A stretch of DNA of 64,000 nucleotides from Thermoplasmata archaeon. GTDB lineage: Archaea; Thermoplasmatota; Thermoplasmata; Lutacidiplasmatales; UBA184. Both the position numbers and the translations under genes were made by a program. The notes beneath the pieces were generated by a model. That model made no database searches. It saw only the letters and a program-made list of their open reading frames with translations, and was not told the DNA's origin. This document shows, piece after piece, positions 49,196-57,439 of this stretch; position 1 is the first letter of the stretch; each line of letters starts with the position of its first letter. The stretch lies in assembly GCA_021817605.1 (NCBI GenBank), contig JAKAUN010000006.1, positions 113,811 to 177,810 on the forward strand. Reading direction: 5' to 3'.

Positions 49196-50017
49196 ATGCG
49201 CTCCTCCGAGGCGCCGCCGGGCGCCGTGGTCGAGGCCCGCGGGCTCACGAGGGAGTTCGGGAGCTTTACGGCGGTCGACCAGGTCGGTTTCGAGGTCACC
49301 GGAGACCAGGTCTTCGGACTGCTCGGTCCGAACGGTGCGGGAAAGACGACGACGATCAAGATGCTCACCACGCTCCTTCGTCCCAGCCGCGGCCGGGCCC
49401 GTGTCGCGGGTTTCGACCTCGAGGAGGCTCCCGCCGAGGTGCGCCGGCACATCGGCTACGTTCCCCAGCTCATCTCCGCCGATGCGCAGGTCACCGGCTA
49501 CGAGAACCTCTGGGTCTCGGCCGGCCTCTACTCCATCCCCCGCGCGCGGCGGAGGGAGCGGGTGACCGAGGCCCTCGCGCTCCTCGGCCTCGGCGGCGTG
49601 GCCGACCAGCTCGTGAAGAACTACTCCGGCGGCATGATCCGCCGGCTCGAGATCGCCCAGGCGCTCGTCCATCGACCGAGCGTGCTGTTCCTGGACGAGC
49701 CGACGGTCGGTCTTGACCCGGTCGCCCGCGAGGCCGTCTGGGAGCAGATCGACCGGCTCAAGAGGACCTACGGGACCGCCATCGTCCTGACGACCCACTA
49801 CATGGAGGAGGCCGACCGGCTTTGCGACCGGATCGGGATCCTGCACCGCGGCCAGCTCGTGGCGGTCGGCGCCCCTGCCGAGCTCAAGGCCCAGCTCGGG
49901 AAGGAGAACGCGACGCTTCAGGAGGTCTTCGTCCACTACGCCGGCGAGGAGGTCGAGCTCGGGGGAAGCTATCGTGACGCGGGGAGGACGCGACGTGTCG
50001 CTGCCCGTCTCGAGTGA
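49196..50017 (+). CDS. ABC transporter ATP-binding protein (DrrA/CcmA-type)
   Basis: This 273-aa ATPase of an ABC-2 exporter starts VVEARGLTREFGSFTAVDQVGFEV, with Walker A GLLGPNGAGKTTTIKML, the Q-loop VPQLISADAQVTGYENL, signature KNYSGGMIRRLEIAQAL, and Walker B SVLFLDEPTVGLDPVAR followed by the switch histidine in VLTTHYMEEADRL. The C-terminus carries the usual short extension. The permease gene starts within its last 44 nt, in another frame. The pair is of the daunorubicin-resistance/NodI type and exports an unknown small molecule or lipid. ATG 49196 is chosen because the conserved domain starts soon after. Confidence 0.95.
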   Translation: MRSSEAPPGAVVEARGLTREFGSFTAVDQVGFEVTGDQVFGLLGPNGAGKTTTIKMLTTLLRPSRGRARVAGFDLEEAPAEVRRHIGYVPQLISADAQVTGYENLWVSAGLYSIPRARRRERVTEALALLGLGGVADQLVKNYSGGMIRRLEIAQALVHRPSVLFLDEPTVGLDPVAREAVWEQIDRLKRTYGTAIVLTTHYMEEADRLCDRIGILHRGQLVAVGAPAELKAQLGKENATLQEVFVHYAGEEVELGGSYRDAGRTRRVAARLE

Positions 50018-50828
50018 CCCGGGGGCCGGGGCAGCCCGGCCGTCGGTCGCCCGTCGGCTGGAGGAGGCGGCCGGCCAGCTGGCCGTGCTCGTCGGCTACG
50101 AGGCGCGCAAGCTCGCCCACGACCCGACCGAGCTGCTCCTCCGCGCGGTCCAGCCGGCGCTCTGGCTCGTGGTCTTCGGAAGCGTGTTCTCCGTCCTCCA
50201 CGCGATCCCGACCGGCTCGGTGAGCTATCTCCAGTTCCTCACGCCGGGGATCCTCGCCCAGAGCGTGCTGTTCATCGCTATCTTCTACGGGATCGCGTCG
50301 ATCCGCGAGCGCGAGCTCGGGATCATCACCAAGTTCCTGGTGAGCCCCGCGCCCCGGACGGTCCTGGTCGCCGGACGGGGCCTGTCGGCGAGCCTCCGAG
50401 GCCTCTCGCAGGCGACCGTCGTGATCCTGCTCGCGGTCGGCCTGTCGGTGCCGCTCTCCTTGTCGCTGCCGGCGCTCTTGGGCGTAGTCGTCGCGATCGT
50501 CCTCGGTTCGGCGCTCTTCTCGACCCTCTCGATGATCATCGCGAGCCTCGTGCGCACCCAGGAGAAGTTCCTCGGCATCGGCCAGCTGGTCACGATGCCG
50601 CTGTTCTTCGCGAGCAACGCGATCTATCCCCTCTCGATCATGCCGTCCTGGCTGCGGCCCGTCGCGCTGGCCAACCCTCTCACCTACCTGGTCGACGCGC
50701 TGCGGATCCTGCTGCTCCCGCATGCCTCCAGCCTCTTCCCCCTCGGTGTCGACCTCGGCGTCCTCGTCGGGGTGACGGTCCTGCTCACCTTCGTATGCGC
50801 GGCGCTCTACCCGAGGATGGCCCAGTGA
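49974..50828 (+). CDS. ABC-2 type transporter permease
   Basis: This 284-aa membrane protein has six hydrophobic segments, including ALWLVVFGSVFSVLHAI, FLTPGILAQSVLFIAIFYGIASI, ATVVILLAVGLSVPLSLSL and a final VLVGVTVLLTFVCAALYP. The ABC-2 signature RERELGIITKFLVSPAPR with VLVAGRGLSASLRGL follows the second helix, and MPLFFASNAIYPLSIMPSWLRPVALANPLTYLVDALR is the conserved C-terminal motif. It begins with GTG 49974 inside the ATPase gene. It forms the membrane channel of the exporter with that ATPase. The GNAT gene begins within its stop codon. Confidence 0.95.
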   Translation: MTRGGRDVSLPVSSDPGAGAARPSVARRLEEAAGQLAVLVGYEARKLAHDPTELLLRAVQPALWLVVFGSVFSVLHAIPTGSVSYLQFLTPGILAQSVLFIAIFYGIASIRERELGIITKFLVSPAPRTVLVAGRGLSASLRGLSQATVVILLAVGLSVPLSLSLPALLGVVVAIVLGSALFSTLSMIIASLVRTQEKFLGIGQLVTMPLFFASNAIYPLSIMPSWLRPVALANPLTYLVDALRILLLPHASSLFPLGVDLGVLVGVTVLLTFVCAALYPRMAQ

Positions 50829-51427
50829 GCCGTCGACGGCGGCGCGAGGGCTCCCAGCGCGGTCCGCGAGCGGGACCCGAGCCCTTGGAGGCCCGGGCGC
50901 GTTCCCGTTCCGGCACAAGGGCGCCGGTGGTGCGCGGTCGCGACGTGGTCCTGCGCACGTTCCGCGCGTCGGATTACGCCCCGGTCCTTCGCCTCTGGAA
51001 GCGGACCGGCCTCCTCGTCGGTCCGTCGGACGAGGAGGAGGAGCTCGCCCGCTCCCTCCGACGCGACCCGGAGCTGTTCGTAGTCGCCGAGAGTGCCGGC
51101 CGGATCGTCGGGGCCGTCCTCGGGCGGTTCGACGGACGACGGGGATGGGTCAACCACCTCGCGGTCGATCCCCGGCTCCAACGCCACGGCCTCGGACGGA
51201 ACCTCCTCGAAGAGCTCGAGCGCCGCCTCGTCCGCAAGGGGTGCCTCAAGGTGAACCTCCACATCGAGCGGCCCAACCGGGCCGTCGCGGGCTTCTACCT
51301 GAGGGTCGGCTACGCACGACGCCCGCTGCTCTTCCTCGAGAAGTGGCTCGAGCGAGCTCCGCCCCCCGCGCGGAGGACCCGTGGTCGGCCTAGCCGCCGT
51401 GCCCGGCGTCCGTCCGTGCGAGCGTAG
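50825..51427 (+). CDS. GNAT family N-acetyltransferase
   Basis: This 200-aa protein has a GNAT fold that transfers an acetyl group from acetyl-CoA. After about 38 basic residues comes VVLRTFRASDYAPVLRLWKR, then VVAESAGRIVGAVLGRFDGRRGWVNHLAVDPRLQRHGLGRNLLEELERRL, with the CoA-binding QRHGLG loop. LHIERPNRAVAGFYLRVGYARRPL ends the domain, and the final 25 residues are Arg-rich. The GTG start overlaps the permease stop (GTGA). It is placed with the exporter, so the enzyme may act on the exported compound or on a protein, which is inference. Its 3' end overlaps the iorB-like gene by 38 nt, tail to tail. Confidence 0.88.
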   Translation: MSRRRRREGSQRGPRAGPEPLEARARSRSGTRAPVVRGRDVVLRTFRASDYAPVLRLWKRTGLLVGPSDEEEELARSLRRDPELFVVAESAGRIVGAVLGRFDGRRGWVNHLAVDPRLQRHGLGRNLLEELERRLVRKGCLKVNLHIERPNRAVAGFYLRVGYARRPLLFLEKWLERAPPPARRTRGRPSRRARRPSVRA

Positions 51428-53522
51428 GCGCCGGGACCTTGCCGTCGTCCAGCAGCGGCAAGGAGCGCAGGCGCACCCCGGTCGCATCGGCGATCGCGCT
51501 GGCGAGCGCGGGGGCGAGCGCGATCATGGGGGTCTCTCCTCCCCCAGCCGACGGCTCCTCCTTGTGGTCGACCAGCTCGACCTCGACCGCGGGGAGGTCG
51601 GAGAAGCGGGGCACGCGATAGTGCGCCAGGGACGGGTTGGTCACGCGGCCTTCGCGGAAGTGGATCGCCTCGAACAGGGCGCCGCCGAGAGCCATCACCG
51701 CCGCTCCTTCGACCTGAGCGGCCAGGTTGTCGGGGTGGACGACGGCACCCGCGTCCATGACCGAGACGATCCGGTCGACCCGCAGGCTCCGATCGTCGGC
51801 CACGCGCACTTCGGCGACGGTGGCGATGCGGCTTCCCTTCTCGAGTCCGATCGCGACCCCGTGGCCCCGGCCGGCCGTTCGCACCCAGGTCGACCAGCCG
51901 GCCCGCTCCGCGGCCCGCCGCAGCACGTGGACCAGCCGTTCGTCGTCGAGATTGCGCTCGCGCAGGAGGACCGGATCGAGGCCGAGCCGCGTCGCGAGCT
52001 CGTCCATCGCCGACTCGCGTGCGAAGTTGTTCGCCGTCGCGCCGAGAGCGCGGTAGGACCCCTGGGGGACGGGGGAGGCGCAGAGCACGTTGCTCACCTC
52101 CTGATCCGTCACCCGGTACGGGGTCCGCAACGCGGCCGACCCCGCGTTGAGGTTGCGGAACACCCAGCCCGTGAGCCGCCCCTCGCGGTCAGCCCCCGCC
52201 GCGACGTCGACCAGGGCCATGGGACGGAAGTAGCCGTGGCGGAACTCCTCCTCGCGCGTGAAGGCGACCCGGACCGGTCGGCCTGCGGCACGTGCGAGAC
52301 GCGCCGCGGCGGTCGCCACGTCCCCTCCGTGCTTGCCGCCGAAGCCGGCACCGGTAGGCGGGACGATCACCCGGACGTCCTCCACGGACAGGCCGAGGGC
52401 CCGAGCGACGTGCTGGGCTGTGGAGAACGGGGTCTGCGTCCCAACCCAGAGTGTGACCCGGTCCCCGTCCCATCGGGCGAGGGCGGCATGCGGCTCGAGG
52501 GGGACGTGCGCGAGGTAGGCGGTGCGGTAGCTCGCCTCGAGCGAGACGGCCGACCGTCGGAGCGCGGCCTTCGGGTCCCCGACAGAGTGCTCGTCGGTGT
52601 CCCAGCCACCCTCGGCCGCGGGATGGGACCTCAGGTATGCCTCGATCTCGTCCTCCCCCGGCTGATCCGCCTCACCCCAGGTGGCGTCGATCCTTTCGAG
52701 GGCGGCGGAGGCCTCCCACGGGGTTGGGGCGACGACCCCGACGAAGTCTCCCTCGTGCACCACCACGACTCCGTGCAGGCTTCGGGCTCGAGAGTCCTCT
52801 ATCCTCCTCAGAGGAGCTCCGTAGCGGGAAGGACGGAGGATTGCCCCGTACGCCATCCCGTCGAGCCGCAGGTCCGTGACAAACGTTCGGGCGCCGGTCA
52901 CGACATCGACGGCGCCGCTGTCCACGAACGAGACCCCCGCACGTCTCCAGGGTGGGGGCGGAATCTTCCCAAGAACCTCCCGGACGGACCGGACCTCCCG
53001 CACTCCTTGGAGGAGCTCGGGAAAGCCGAGGGCCGCTCCGTCCCCGGGGAGCCGCACCGCTCCGTCGGCGTAGCGTAGGGACTCCCGGGGGAGCCCCCGT
53101 AACGTAGCCGCTCGATCGAGAAGGAGCTCCCGAGCCGCGGCCGCCGCTGCCCTGAGCGCCGGCGCGGCATCGGGGATCGAGCGGCTCCCGAACGTTCCGA
53201 GATCCCAGGGACAGAGGTCCGTGTCGCCCAAGTAGAGCTCGACCCGCTCGCAGGGGACGTCGAGCTCGTCGGCTACCACCAGGCGGAGCGCGTTGCGTGT
53301 TCCCTGGCCGACCTCGACCTTGCCCGAAAAAGCACGCAGGCTTCCGTCCGCGCTGAGGTGGATCCAAGCTCCTCCCGTCGGGGGCCTCCACTCCTCGCTG
53401 TCGGGAGCGGCGCGTTCGCGGGGAGGCTCCACGACGACGAGTCCGTCGCCGAAGAGGTCGAAGTACTCGCGTTGGCGAGCCTCGACAAGGTGCCAGGGCC
53501 GCCGGGGCCTCTCGGCGTTCAC
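51390..53522 (-). CDS. Molybdenum hydroxylase large subunit, IorB-type
   Basis: This 710-aa molybdopterin-cytosine-dinucleotide-type subunit belongs to the xanthine dehydrogenase superfamily. The domain order is IorB-like: WIHLSADGSLRAFSGKVEVGQGTRNAL (about 50-75) and FGSRSIPDAAPAL come before the alpha/beta hammerhead (VVTGARTFVTDLRLDGMAYGAI). The molybdenum domains include VIVPPTGAGFGGKHGGDVATAAA, GSYRALGATANNFARESAMDEL, and the catalytic glutamate in AGGGETPMIALAPALASAIADATG. It starts with GTG 53522 within the 2Fe-2S gene stop. No signal peptide is present, so it is likely cytoplasmic. Relatives hydroxylate N-heterocycles or aldehydes; the substrate here is unknown. Confidence 0.92.
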   Translation of the reverse strand: MNAERPRRPWHLVEARQREYFDLFGDGLVVVEPPRERAAPDSEEWRPPTGGAWIHLSADGSLRAFSGKVEVGQGTRNALRLVVADELDVPCERVELYLGDTDLCPWDLGTFGSRSIPDAAPALRAAAAAARELLLDRAATLRGLPRESLRYADGAVRLPGDGAALGFPELLQGVREVRSVREVLGKIPPPPWRRAGVSFVDSGAVDVVTGARTFVTDLRLDGMAYGAILRPSRYGAPLRRIEDSRARSLHGVVVVHEGDFVGVVAPTPWEASAALERIDATWGEADQPGEDEIEAYLRSHPAAEGGWDTDEHSVGDPKAALRRSAVSLEASYRTAYLAHVPLEPHAALARWDGDRVTLWVGTQTPFSTAQHVARALGLSVEDVRVIVPPTGAGFGGKHGGDVATAAARLARAAGRPVRVAFTREEEFRHGYFRPMALVDVAAGADREGRLTGWVFRNLNAGSAALRTPYRVTDQEVSNVLCASPVPQGSYRALGATANNFARESAMDELATRLGLDPVLLRERNLDDERLVHVLRRAAERAGWSTWVRTAGRGHGVAIGLEKGSRIATVAEVRVADDRSLRVDRIVSVMDAGAVVHPDNLAAQVEGAAVMALGGALFEAIHFREGRVTNPSLAHYRVPRFSDLPAVEVELVDHKEEPSAGGGETPMIALAPALASAIADATGVRLRSLPLLDDGKVPAPTLARTDAGHGG

Positions 53523-53971
53523 GGCCCGCTCCCTCGGCCCTGCTCCAGGAGGTCCGCCGCCCGGCGGACCGCGGTGAGGATGCGGCCGTAGCCACAGCAC
53601 CTGCAGAGGTGGCCGTCGAGCGCGGCGCGGATCTCGTCGTCCGACGGTCGACGCGTCCGCGCGAGGAGGGCCGTGGCGCCGACGACCATGCCGGGGGTGC
53701 AGAAGCCGCACTGGAAGCTCCCCGCCTCGAGGAACGCCTGCTGGATTGCCGTGAGCCCGTCGCGAGCCAGCCCCTCGATCGTTACCACCGACCGGCCACG
53801 AAGCTCTCGGGCACGGACCTGGCAGGACCGGACGACCTGCCCGTCGACCAGCACCGAACAGGCTCCGCAGTCGCCCTCCCCGCAGCCGTACTTCGTGCCG
53901 GTGAGTCCCAGCTCGATCCTCAGGCAGTCGAGCAGGCTCCTCTCCGCGGTCGAGCGCACGGTCCTCGGCAC
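53519..53971 (-). CDS. 2Fe-2S subunit of IorA type
   Basis: This is the small electron-transfer subunit for the IorB-like protein. The plant-type 2Fe-2S site is GTKYGCGEGDCGACSV (Cys at about 30, 35, 38) plus Cys 50. The second cluster is in SFQCGFCTPGMV and HLCRCCGYGRI. From GTG 53971 it is 150 aa, but this start cuts off the first beta strand: the codons just upstream read VLTING in frame, as in relatives. No ATG, GTG or TTG is present between the in-frame stop at 54116 and 53971, so a CTG at 53986 may be used. The large-subunit gene begins inside its stop codon. No FAD subunit or maturation genes are nearby. Confidence 0.9.
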   Translation of the reverse strand: MPRTVRSTAERSLLDCLRIELGLTGTKYGCGEGDCGACSVLVDGQVVRSCQVRARELRGRSVVTIEGLARDGLTAIQQAFLEAGSFQCGFCTPGMVVGATALLARTRRPSDDEIRAALDGHLCRCCGYGRILTAVRRAADLLEQGRGSGP

Positions 53972-54247
53972 GCCGTTGATCGTCAGGACGAGGGGCTCGC
54001 TCCGTTCCTCGGGGGACCGCTCGGACGTAGGGCCTCCACGAGGAGGAACCGGTCGGGTCGTATCACCCCTTCCCGAGGTGCCGGCGACGCGCAGGAGCGC
54101 TCGCCCGGGACGCTGTCAACCGAAGAGAACCGCCGACGGCCCGGCGCCTCGCGGCCTCCGCAAGGGCCATAAGGGGCCCCCGTGATAGCTGATCCGAACC
54201 GGAACCCCCCGTTTGCACTTCCGCTGATTGGGGCGCCCGAGAAGACA

Positions 54248-55528
54248 ATGAGCGACCCCCAGCAGCGTATTGCCGAGCGAACGAGCGAGACGACCAGCTT
54301 TGATGCCCTCCCCCTGAACGCCAGCCTTCGGCGTGGCGTTCGGGAGATGGGCTACCAGCAACCGACCCCGGTCCAGCAGGGCACCATCCCTCTGGCGATC
54401 GCGGGGCACGACGTCATTGGCGTCGCGCAAACCGGGACGGGCAAGACCGCAGCGTTCCTGCTCCCGATCCTCGAGCGTCTGCTCGACTCCCCGCGGGGGC
54501 GGATCCGGGCGCTGGTGCTCACTCCCACGCGGGAACTCGCCCTCCAGGCCGAGGAGTTCCTCGGGCAGCTCGGGCGCTACACTCCCCTGCGCGGCGTCGC
54601 GGTCTACGGGGGGGTCGGGATGGGCGCGCAGGAGGCCGCCCTCCGCGGCGGAGCCGAGATCATCGTGGCGACCCCCGGGCGGCTGCTCGATCACCTCCGC
54701 CGAGGATACGTCGACCTCAGTGCCCTCAAGATCCTCGTTTTGGACGAGGCGGACCGCATGCTCGACATGGGGTTCTTGCCCGACGTCCGGCGCATCCTTT
54801 CCCGCCTACCTTCGGCGCGCCAGACCCTCCTCTTCTCCGCGACCATGCCTCCGGAGGTCGTCCGACTGGCTTCCGAGTTCCAGCGCAACCCCCGCCAGGT
54901 CCGCCTCGAGACCCGGAGCGTCGCCGCGGCGGGGATCTCCCACCGCGCCGTGGAGGTCGTCCCCGAACGCAAGACCGAGGCGTTGGTCGAGCTCCTCAGG
55001 GATCCGAAGGTGACGAGCACTCTGGTCTTCGTGCGCACCAAGCACCGGGCCGACCGCCTCGCCCACCAGCTCCAGCGGGAAGGCATCCCCGCCGGGGTGA
55101 TCCACGGCAACCGCAGCCAGAACCAGCGGGTCCGTGCCCTCGAGGATTTCCGCAGCGGGCACCGGCGCGTGCTCGTCGCCACCGACATCGCGGCACGAGG
55201 GCTCGACGTGGAGGATGTCAGTCACGTCATCAACTACGACCTCCCGAGCGAGACGGATGTCTACGTCCATCGTGTCGGTCGGACGGCGCGCGCGCAGAAG
55301 CAGGGAGATGCCGTGAGCCTCTTTTCCGCCCCGGAGCGCGAGACTCTCGCGCTCATCGAGCGGAGGGTCGGCATCCGCATCGAACGCCGTACCACGGAGC
55401 TCCCCCGGGTCCCGATCAGCTCCTCGAGCGCGGTCGCGAGGAACCGTCATCCTGTGGGCAGGCCCCCGGCGCGGCCGGTCGAGCGGTTCATGCCCCGCCA
55501 CCGCTATTCGCCTCGGGCCACCGACTGA
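54248..55528 (+). CDS. DEAD-box RNA helicase (RhlE-like)
   Basis: This ATP-dependent RNA helicase (426 aa) begins FDALPLNASLRRGVREMGYQQPTPVQQGTIPLAIAGHDVIG (Q motif). Motif I is AQTGTGKTAAF, Ia PTRELALQAEE, Ib ATPGRLLDHL, II LDEADRMLDMGF, and III FSATMPPEV. In the second domain, VFVRTKHRADRLA, TDIAARGLDVEDVSHVINYD and HRVGRTARA form motifs IV-VI. The C-terminal tail is short and basic. ATG 54248 is chosen; the frame opens at a GTG at 54182, which would add a Pro/Asn-rich lead. Such helicases often help RNA unfolding at low temperature. It is divergent from the IorAB pair. Confidence 0.95.
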   Translation: MSDPQQRIAERTSETTSFDALPLNASLRRGVREMGYQQPTPVQQGTIPLAIAGHDVIGVAQTGTGKTAAFLLPILERLLDSPRGRIRALVLTPTRELALQAEEFLGQLGRYTPLRGVAVYGGVGMGAQEAALRGGAEIIVATPGRLLDHLRRGYVDLSALKILVLDEADRMLDMGFLPDVRRILSRLPSARQTLLFSATMPPEVVRLASEFQRNPRQVRLETRSVAAAGISHRAVEVVPERKTEALVELLRDPKVTSTLVFVRTKHRADRLAHQLQREGIPAGVIHGNRSQNQRVRALEDFRSGHRRVLVATDIAARGLDVEDVSHVINYDLPSETDVYVHRVGRTARAQKQGDAVSLFSAPERETLALIERRVGIRIERRTTELPRVPISSSSAVARNRHPVGRPPARPVERFMPRHRYSPRATD

Positions 55529-55542
55529 CGGGCCTCCGCCAT

Positions 55543-55561
55543 CCGGAGGGGCCCCCTCCGG
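55543..55561. terminator. GC-rich palindrome after the helicase gene
   Basis: CCGGAGGGG and CCCCTCCGG are separated by one base and lie 15 nt after the helicase stop. The hairpin has about 8 bp with a tight loop and no T-run; a termination role is only possible. Confidence 0.3.
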
Positions 55562-55597
55562 GTCCTGACGGGCCCGTGAGGCCCGCCCGCGAGGAGG

Positions 55598-55816
55598 TCA
55601 CACCGGGAACTTCCAGCCTCGCCGAGAGTGAACTCTGGGCGCCAGGGGGAGGAAGACGATGCGCAACTGCGCGAGCAGGTCCAGGATCTCGGGAGGGAGC
55701 AACAGGCTCACCGGGGGAGGGTGTGATCGAAGGATGATCTCGACGAGGAGATGGCCCGTGGGGGGATGCGGATGGAGCCCGTCGGAGAGCGTCGTCACCA
55801 CCCCCGCGGAGCCCAA
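55598..55816 (-). CDS. Hypothetical small protein (low confidence)
   Basis: A 72-aa frame from a TTG at 55816 reads GSAGVVTTLSDGLHPHPPTG, HLLVEIILRSHPPPVSLLLP and PEILDLLAQLRIVFLPLAPR. The alternation of hydrophobic and charged residues looks protein-like, and the frame stays open upstream through VIRAILELAGVL without a standard start. It could be the end of a decayed gene rather than a complete one. No family was recognised. The opposite-strand frame in the same place is rich in Arg/Ser and looks like a shadow. Confidence 0.3.
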   Translation of the reverse strand: MGSAGVVTTLSDGLHPHPPTGHLLVEIILRSHPPPVSLLLPPEILDLLAQLRIVFLPLAPRVHSRRGWKFPV

Positions 55817-55996
55817 GACCCCGGCGAGTTCCAGGATCGCCCGGATTACCGTTCCGGGAGGCTAGCGATCTCCGTGTCTCAGGAATGGACTGCCTGACCC
55901 AGAAGGTCCGCGGGGTCAGGGAGGGCTCCTCGCCGAGGGAGGTCCAACGGCCCGTGCCCGCGACAGGGCGTAGAGCGTCTCGTCGAAATCACAAAA

Positions 55997-56006
55997 GACT
56001 AATAGG
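55997..56006 (+). promoter_or_regulatory. TATA-like box for mscL
   Basis: GACTAATAGG lies 41-50 nt before the ATG at 56047. With the GGAG at 56035-56038, about 8 nt before the ATG, it predicts a leader of about 20 nt with a ribosome-binding site. Confidence 0.5.
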
Positions 56007-56046
56007 CCAACCGCTGGTCGGGGCGCTGGGCCAAGGAGACTCGGGG

Positions 56047-56466
56047 ATGGGAGTTTACGAGGATTTCAAGAAGTTCCTGATATCTGGCAATCTGGTCTCG
56101 ATGGCGGTCGCCTTCGTCGTCGGTCTGGCGATCGTCGCCCTCATCACCGCCCTCGTCACCGACATCATCAACCCGCTCATCGGCTCGGCAGGCCACGTCG
56201 ACTTCAAGGACCTCGGCCGGCTCAACATCAACGGAAGCGTGCTCTTGGGCGGCGCCCTCCTCGGAGCGGTCATCAATTTCGCCGTCCTGATGGCGGTCGT
56301 CTTCTTCGCCATCGCCTACCCCTACCAGAAGTACCAGGAGCGCAAGGCCGCCCGCGAGAAGAAGGTGCCGACGACGCGCGAGTGCCCGAGCTGCTTCAAC
56401 GCGATCTCGCTCAAGGCGACCCGCTGCGGATTCTGTACCTCTACGGTCACGCCGGTCGCGGCCTGA
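56047..56466 (+). CDS. mscL: Large-conductance mechanosensitive channel with C-terminal zinc ribbon
   Basis: This 139-aa MscL opens under membrane tension to release solutes. The N-terminal helix is MGVYEDFKKFLISGNLVSMA, followed by TM1 (VAFVVGLAIVALITALVTDI, about 21-40), a loop with NPLIGS and VDFKDL, and TM2 (GGALLGAVINFAVLMAVVFFAIAYPY, about 68-93). Instead of the usual C-terminal helical bundle, a linker leads to a zinc ribbon: CPSC at 113-116 and CGFC at 127-130. This added metal site is unusual for MscL. The ATG has GGAG 8 nt upstream. It is monocistronic. The channel identity is clear; the ribbon's role is unknown. Confidence 0.93.
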   Translation: MGVYEDFKKFLISGNLVSMAVAFVVGLAIVALITALVTDIINPLIGSAGHVDFKDLGRLNINGSVLLGGALLGAVINFAVLMAVVFFAIAYPYQKYQERKAAREKKVPTTRECPSCFNAISLKATRCGFCTSTVTPVAA

Positions 56467-56890
56467 GGAGTTTCGCTCCACGGGTGCCGGCTCTCGGGGA
56501 CGGCTCCTCCGTTACCCCGGGCGAGGCCCTGCGGGCTTCGTGACGAGCCGCGGGGGGACGCAGCCCGCTTTCCGGCGCGGGCGCCGGAACGCGCCGCCGA
56601 GCCCTGAGCGCCGAGGCTTTCGGCCACGGCGGCGGCAGAGGTCCCCCGGCCGCACGGGGTGTTGGCCAGAGCCTCCCTCGGGCTGACCCCCCCTGTCCGC
56701 GACGCCCACGGGGCGCCCCGGGACACGGGTGAAGCCGGCTCAACGAACGGGATATCCCCCGTCGGCCCCAACGGGGAGCATGCGCGGAGCCGTAGTGACG
56801 GGCGAGGAAGCGAGGGGGATCGCACCGGCCCGAACGCACCTGCGCGGGCCGCGTCGTCACATCGCGCAATCCCGTCCGTTGGACGGCCCG
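56467..56890. other. Intergenic stretch between mscL and CBS gene
   Basis: No gene is recognised in this 424-nt stretch. The frame of the CBS gene is open from 56729 but encodes Arg/Pro-rich sequence that does not look like protein. A short upstream leader or a start at ATG 56780 for the CBS gene cannot be excluded. No tRNA-like T-arm or long T-run was seen. Confidence 0.4.
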
Positions 56891-57439
56891 GTGTTCTTCT
56901 ACAACGCAACCTCCCGGGACGTCATGACCCGGGACGTGGCGACCGTCCGAAGGGACGCCTCCCTCCTGGATGCCATCGAGATCATGCGTGCGCGGAACGT
57001 CTCGGGTCTCCCGGTGGTCGATCCCGGGGGCAAGGTCGTGGGGATCCTGAGCGAGCGCGACGTGGGGCGTGCCGCGGCCCGGCTGGGGGAGCTCGCCCGC
57101 GTCGAGAGGGGCTTCGACCTTCTCCTCGCCTACCTTCTCCGCCAGCCCGAAGCGACGATGAAGAAGCTCCGCGAGATCCTGGGAGGCGAGCGTGTCGATC
57201 GGGTGATGTCCCGCAGGCTCTACACGATCGCCCCCGACGCCACGCTCGAGACGATCGTGCGCGAGTTCGAATCCAAGCGCATCAACCGCCTCCCCGTGGT
57301 CGAGGACGGCCGGCTCGTCGGGATCGTGACGCGGCAGGACATCCTGAACCGCGGGAAGTTTCGGTATCCTGACGGGATCGTCGAGTCGCCCGAGTTCGGC
57401 CCGGACACCACCGCCGCGCAGGCACGCAGGACCGTCTAG
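56891..57439 (+). CDS. Two-CBS-domain protein with a long spacer
   Basis: This CBS-pair protein binds an unknown adenine nucleotide. CBS1 is SRDVMTRDVATVRRDASLLDAIEIMRARNVSGLPVV ending KVVGILSERDVGR. A helical spacer of about 45 residues follows (ELARVERGFDLLLAYLLRQPEATMKKLREILGGE), longer than usual. CBS2 is VDRVMSRRLYTIAPDATLETIVREFESKRINRLPVVEDGRLVGIVTRQDIL. The C-terminal tail is short. GTG 56891 gives 182 aa and places the first CBS at residue 6; an ATG at 56780 or 56729 would add an Arg-rich stretch. The spacer helix may be a partner-binding site. Neighbours give no hint of function. Confidence 0.88.
   Translation: MFFYNATSRDVMTRDVATVRRDASLLDAIEIMRARNVSGLPVVDPGGKVVGILSERDVGRAAARLGELARVERGFDLLLAYLLRQPEATMKKLREILGGERVDRVMSRRLYTIAPDATLETIVREFESKRINRLPVVEDGRLVGIVTRQDILNRGKFRYPDGIVESPEFGPDTTAAQARRTV

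Noticed and set aside
55659..55865. A 68-codon plus-strand frame opposite the 72-aa hypothetical
   Set aside because: Arg/Ser/Gly-rich with no hydrophobic pattern; the minus frame is the better candidate, though itself weak.
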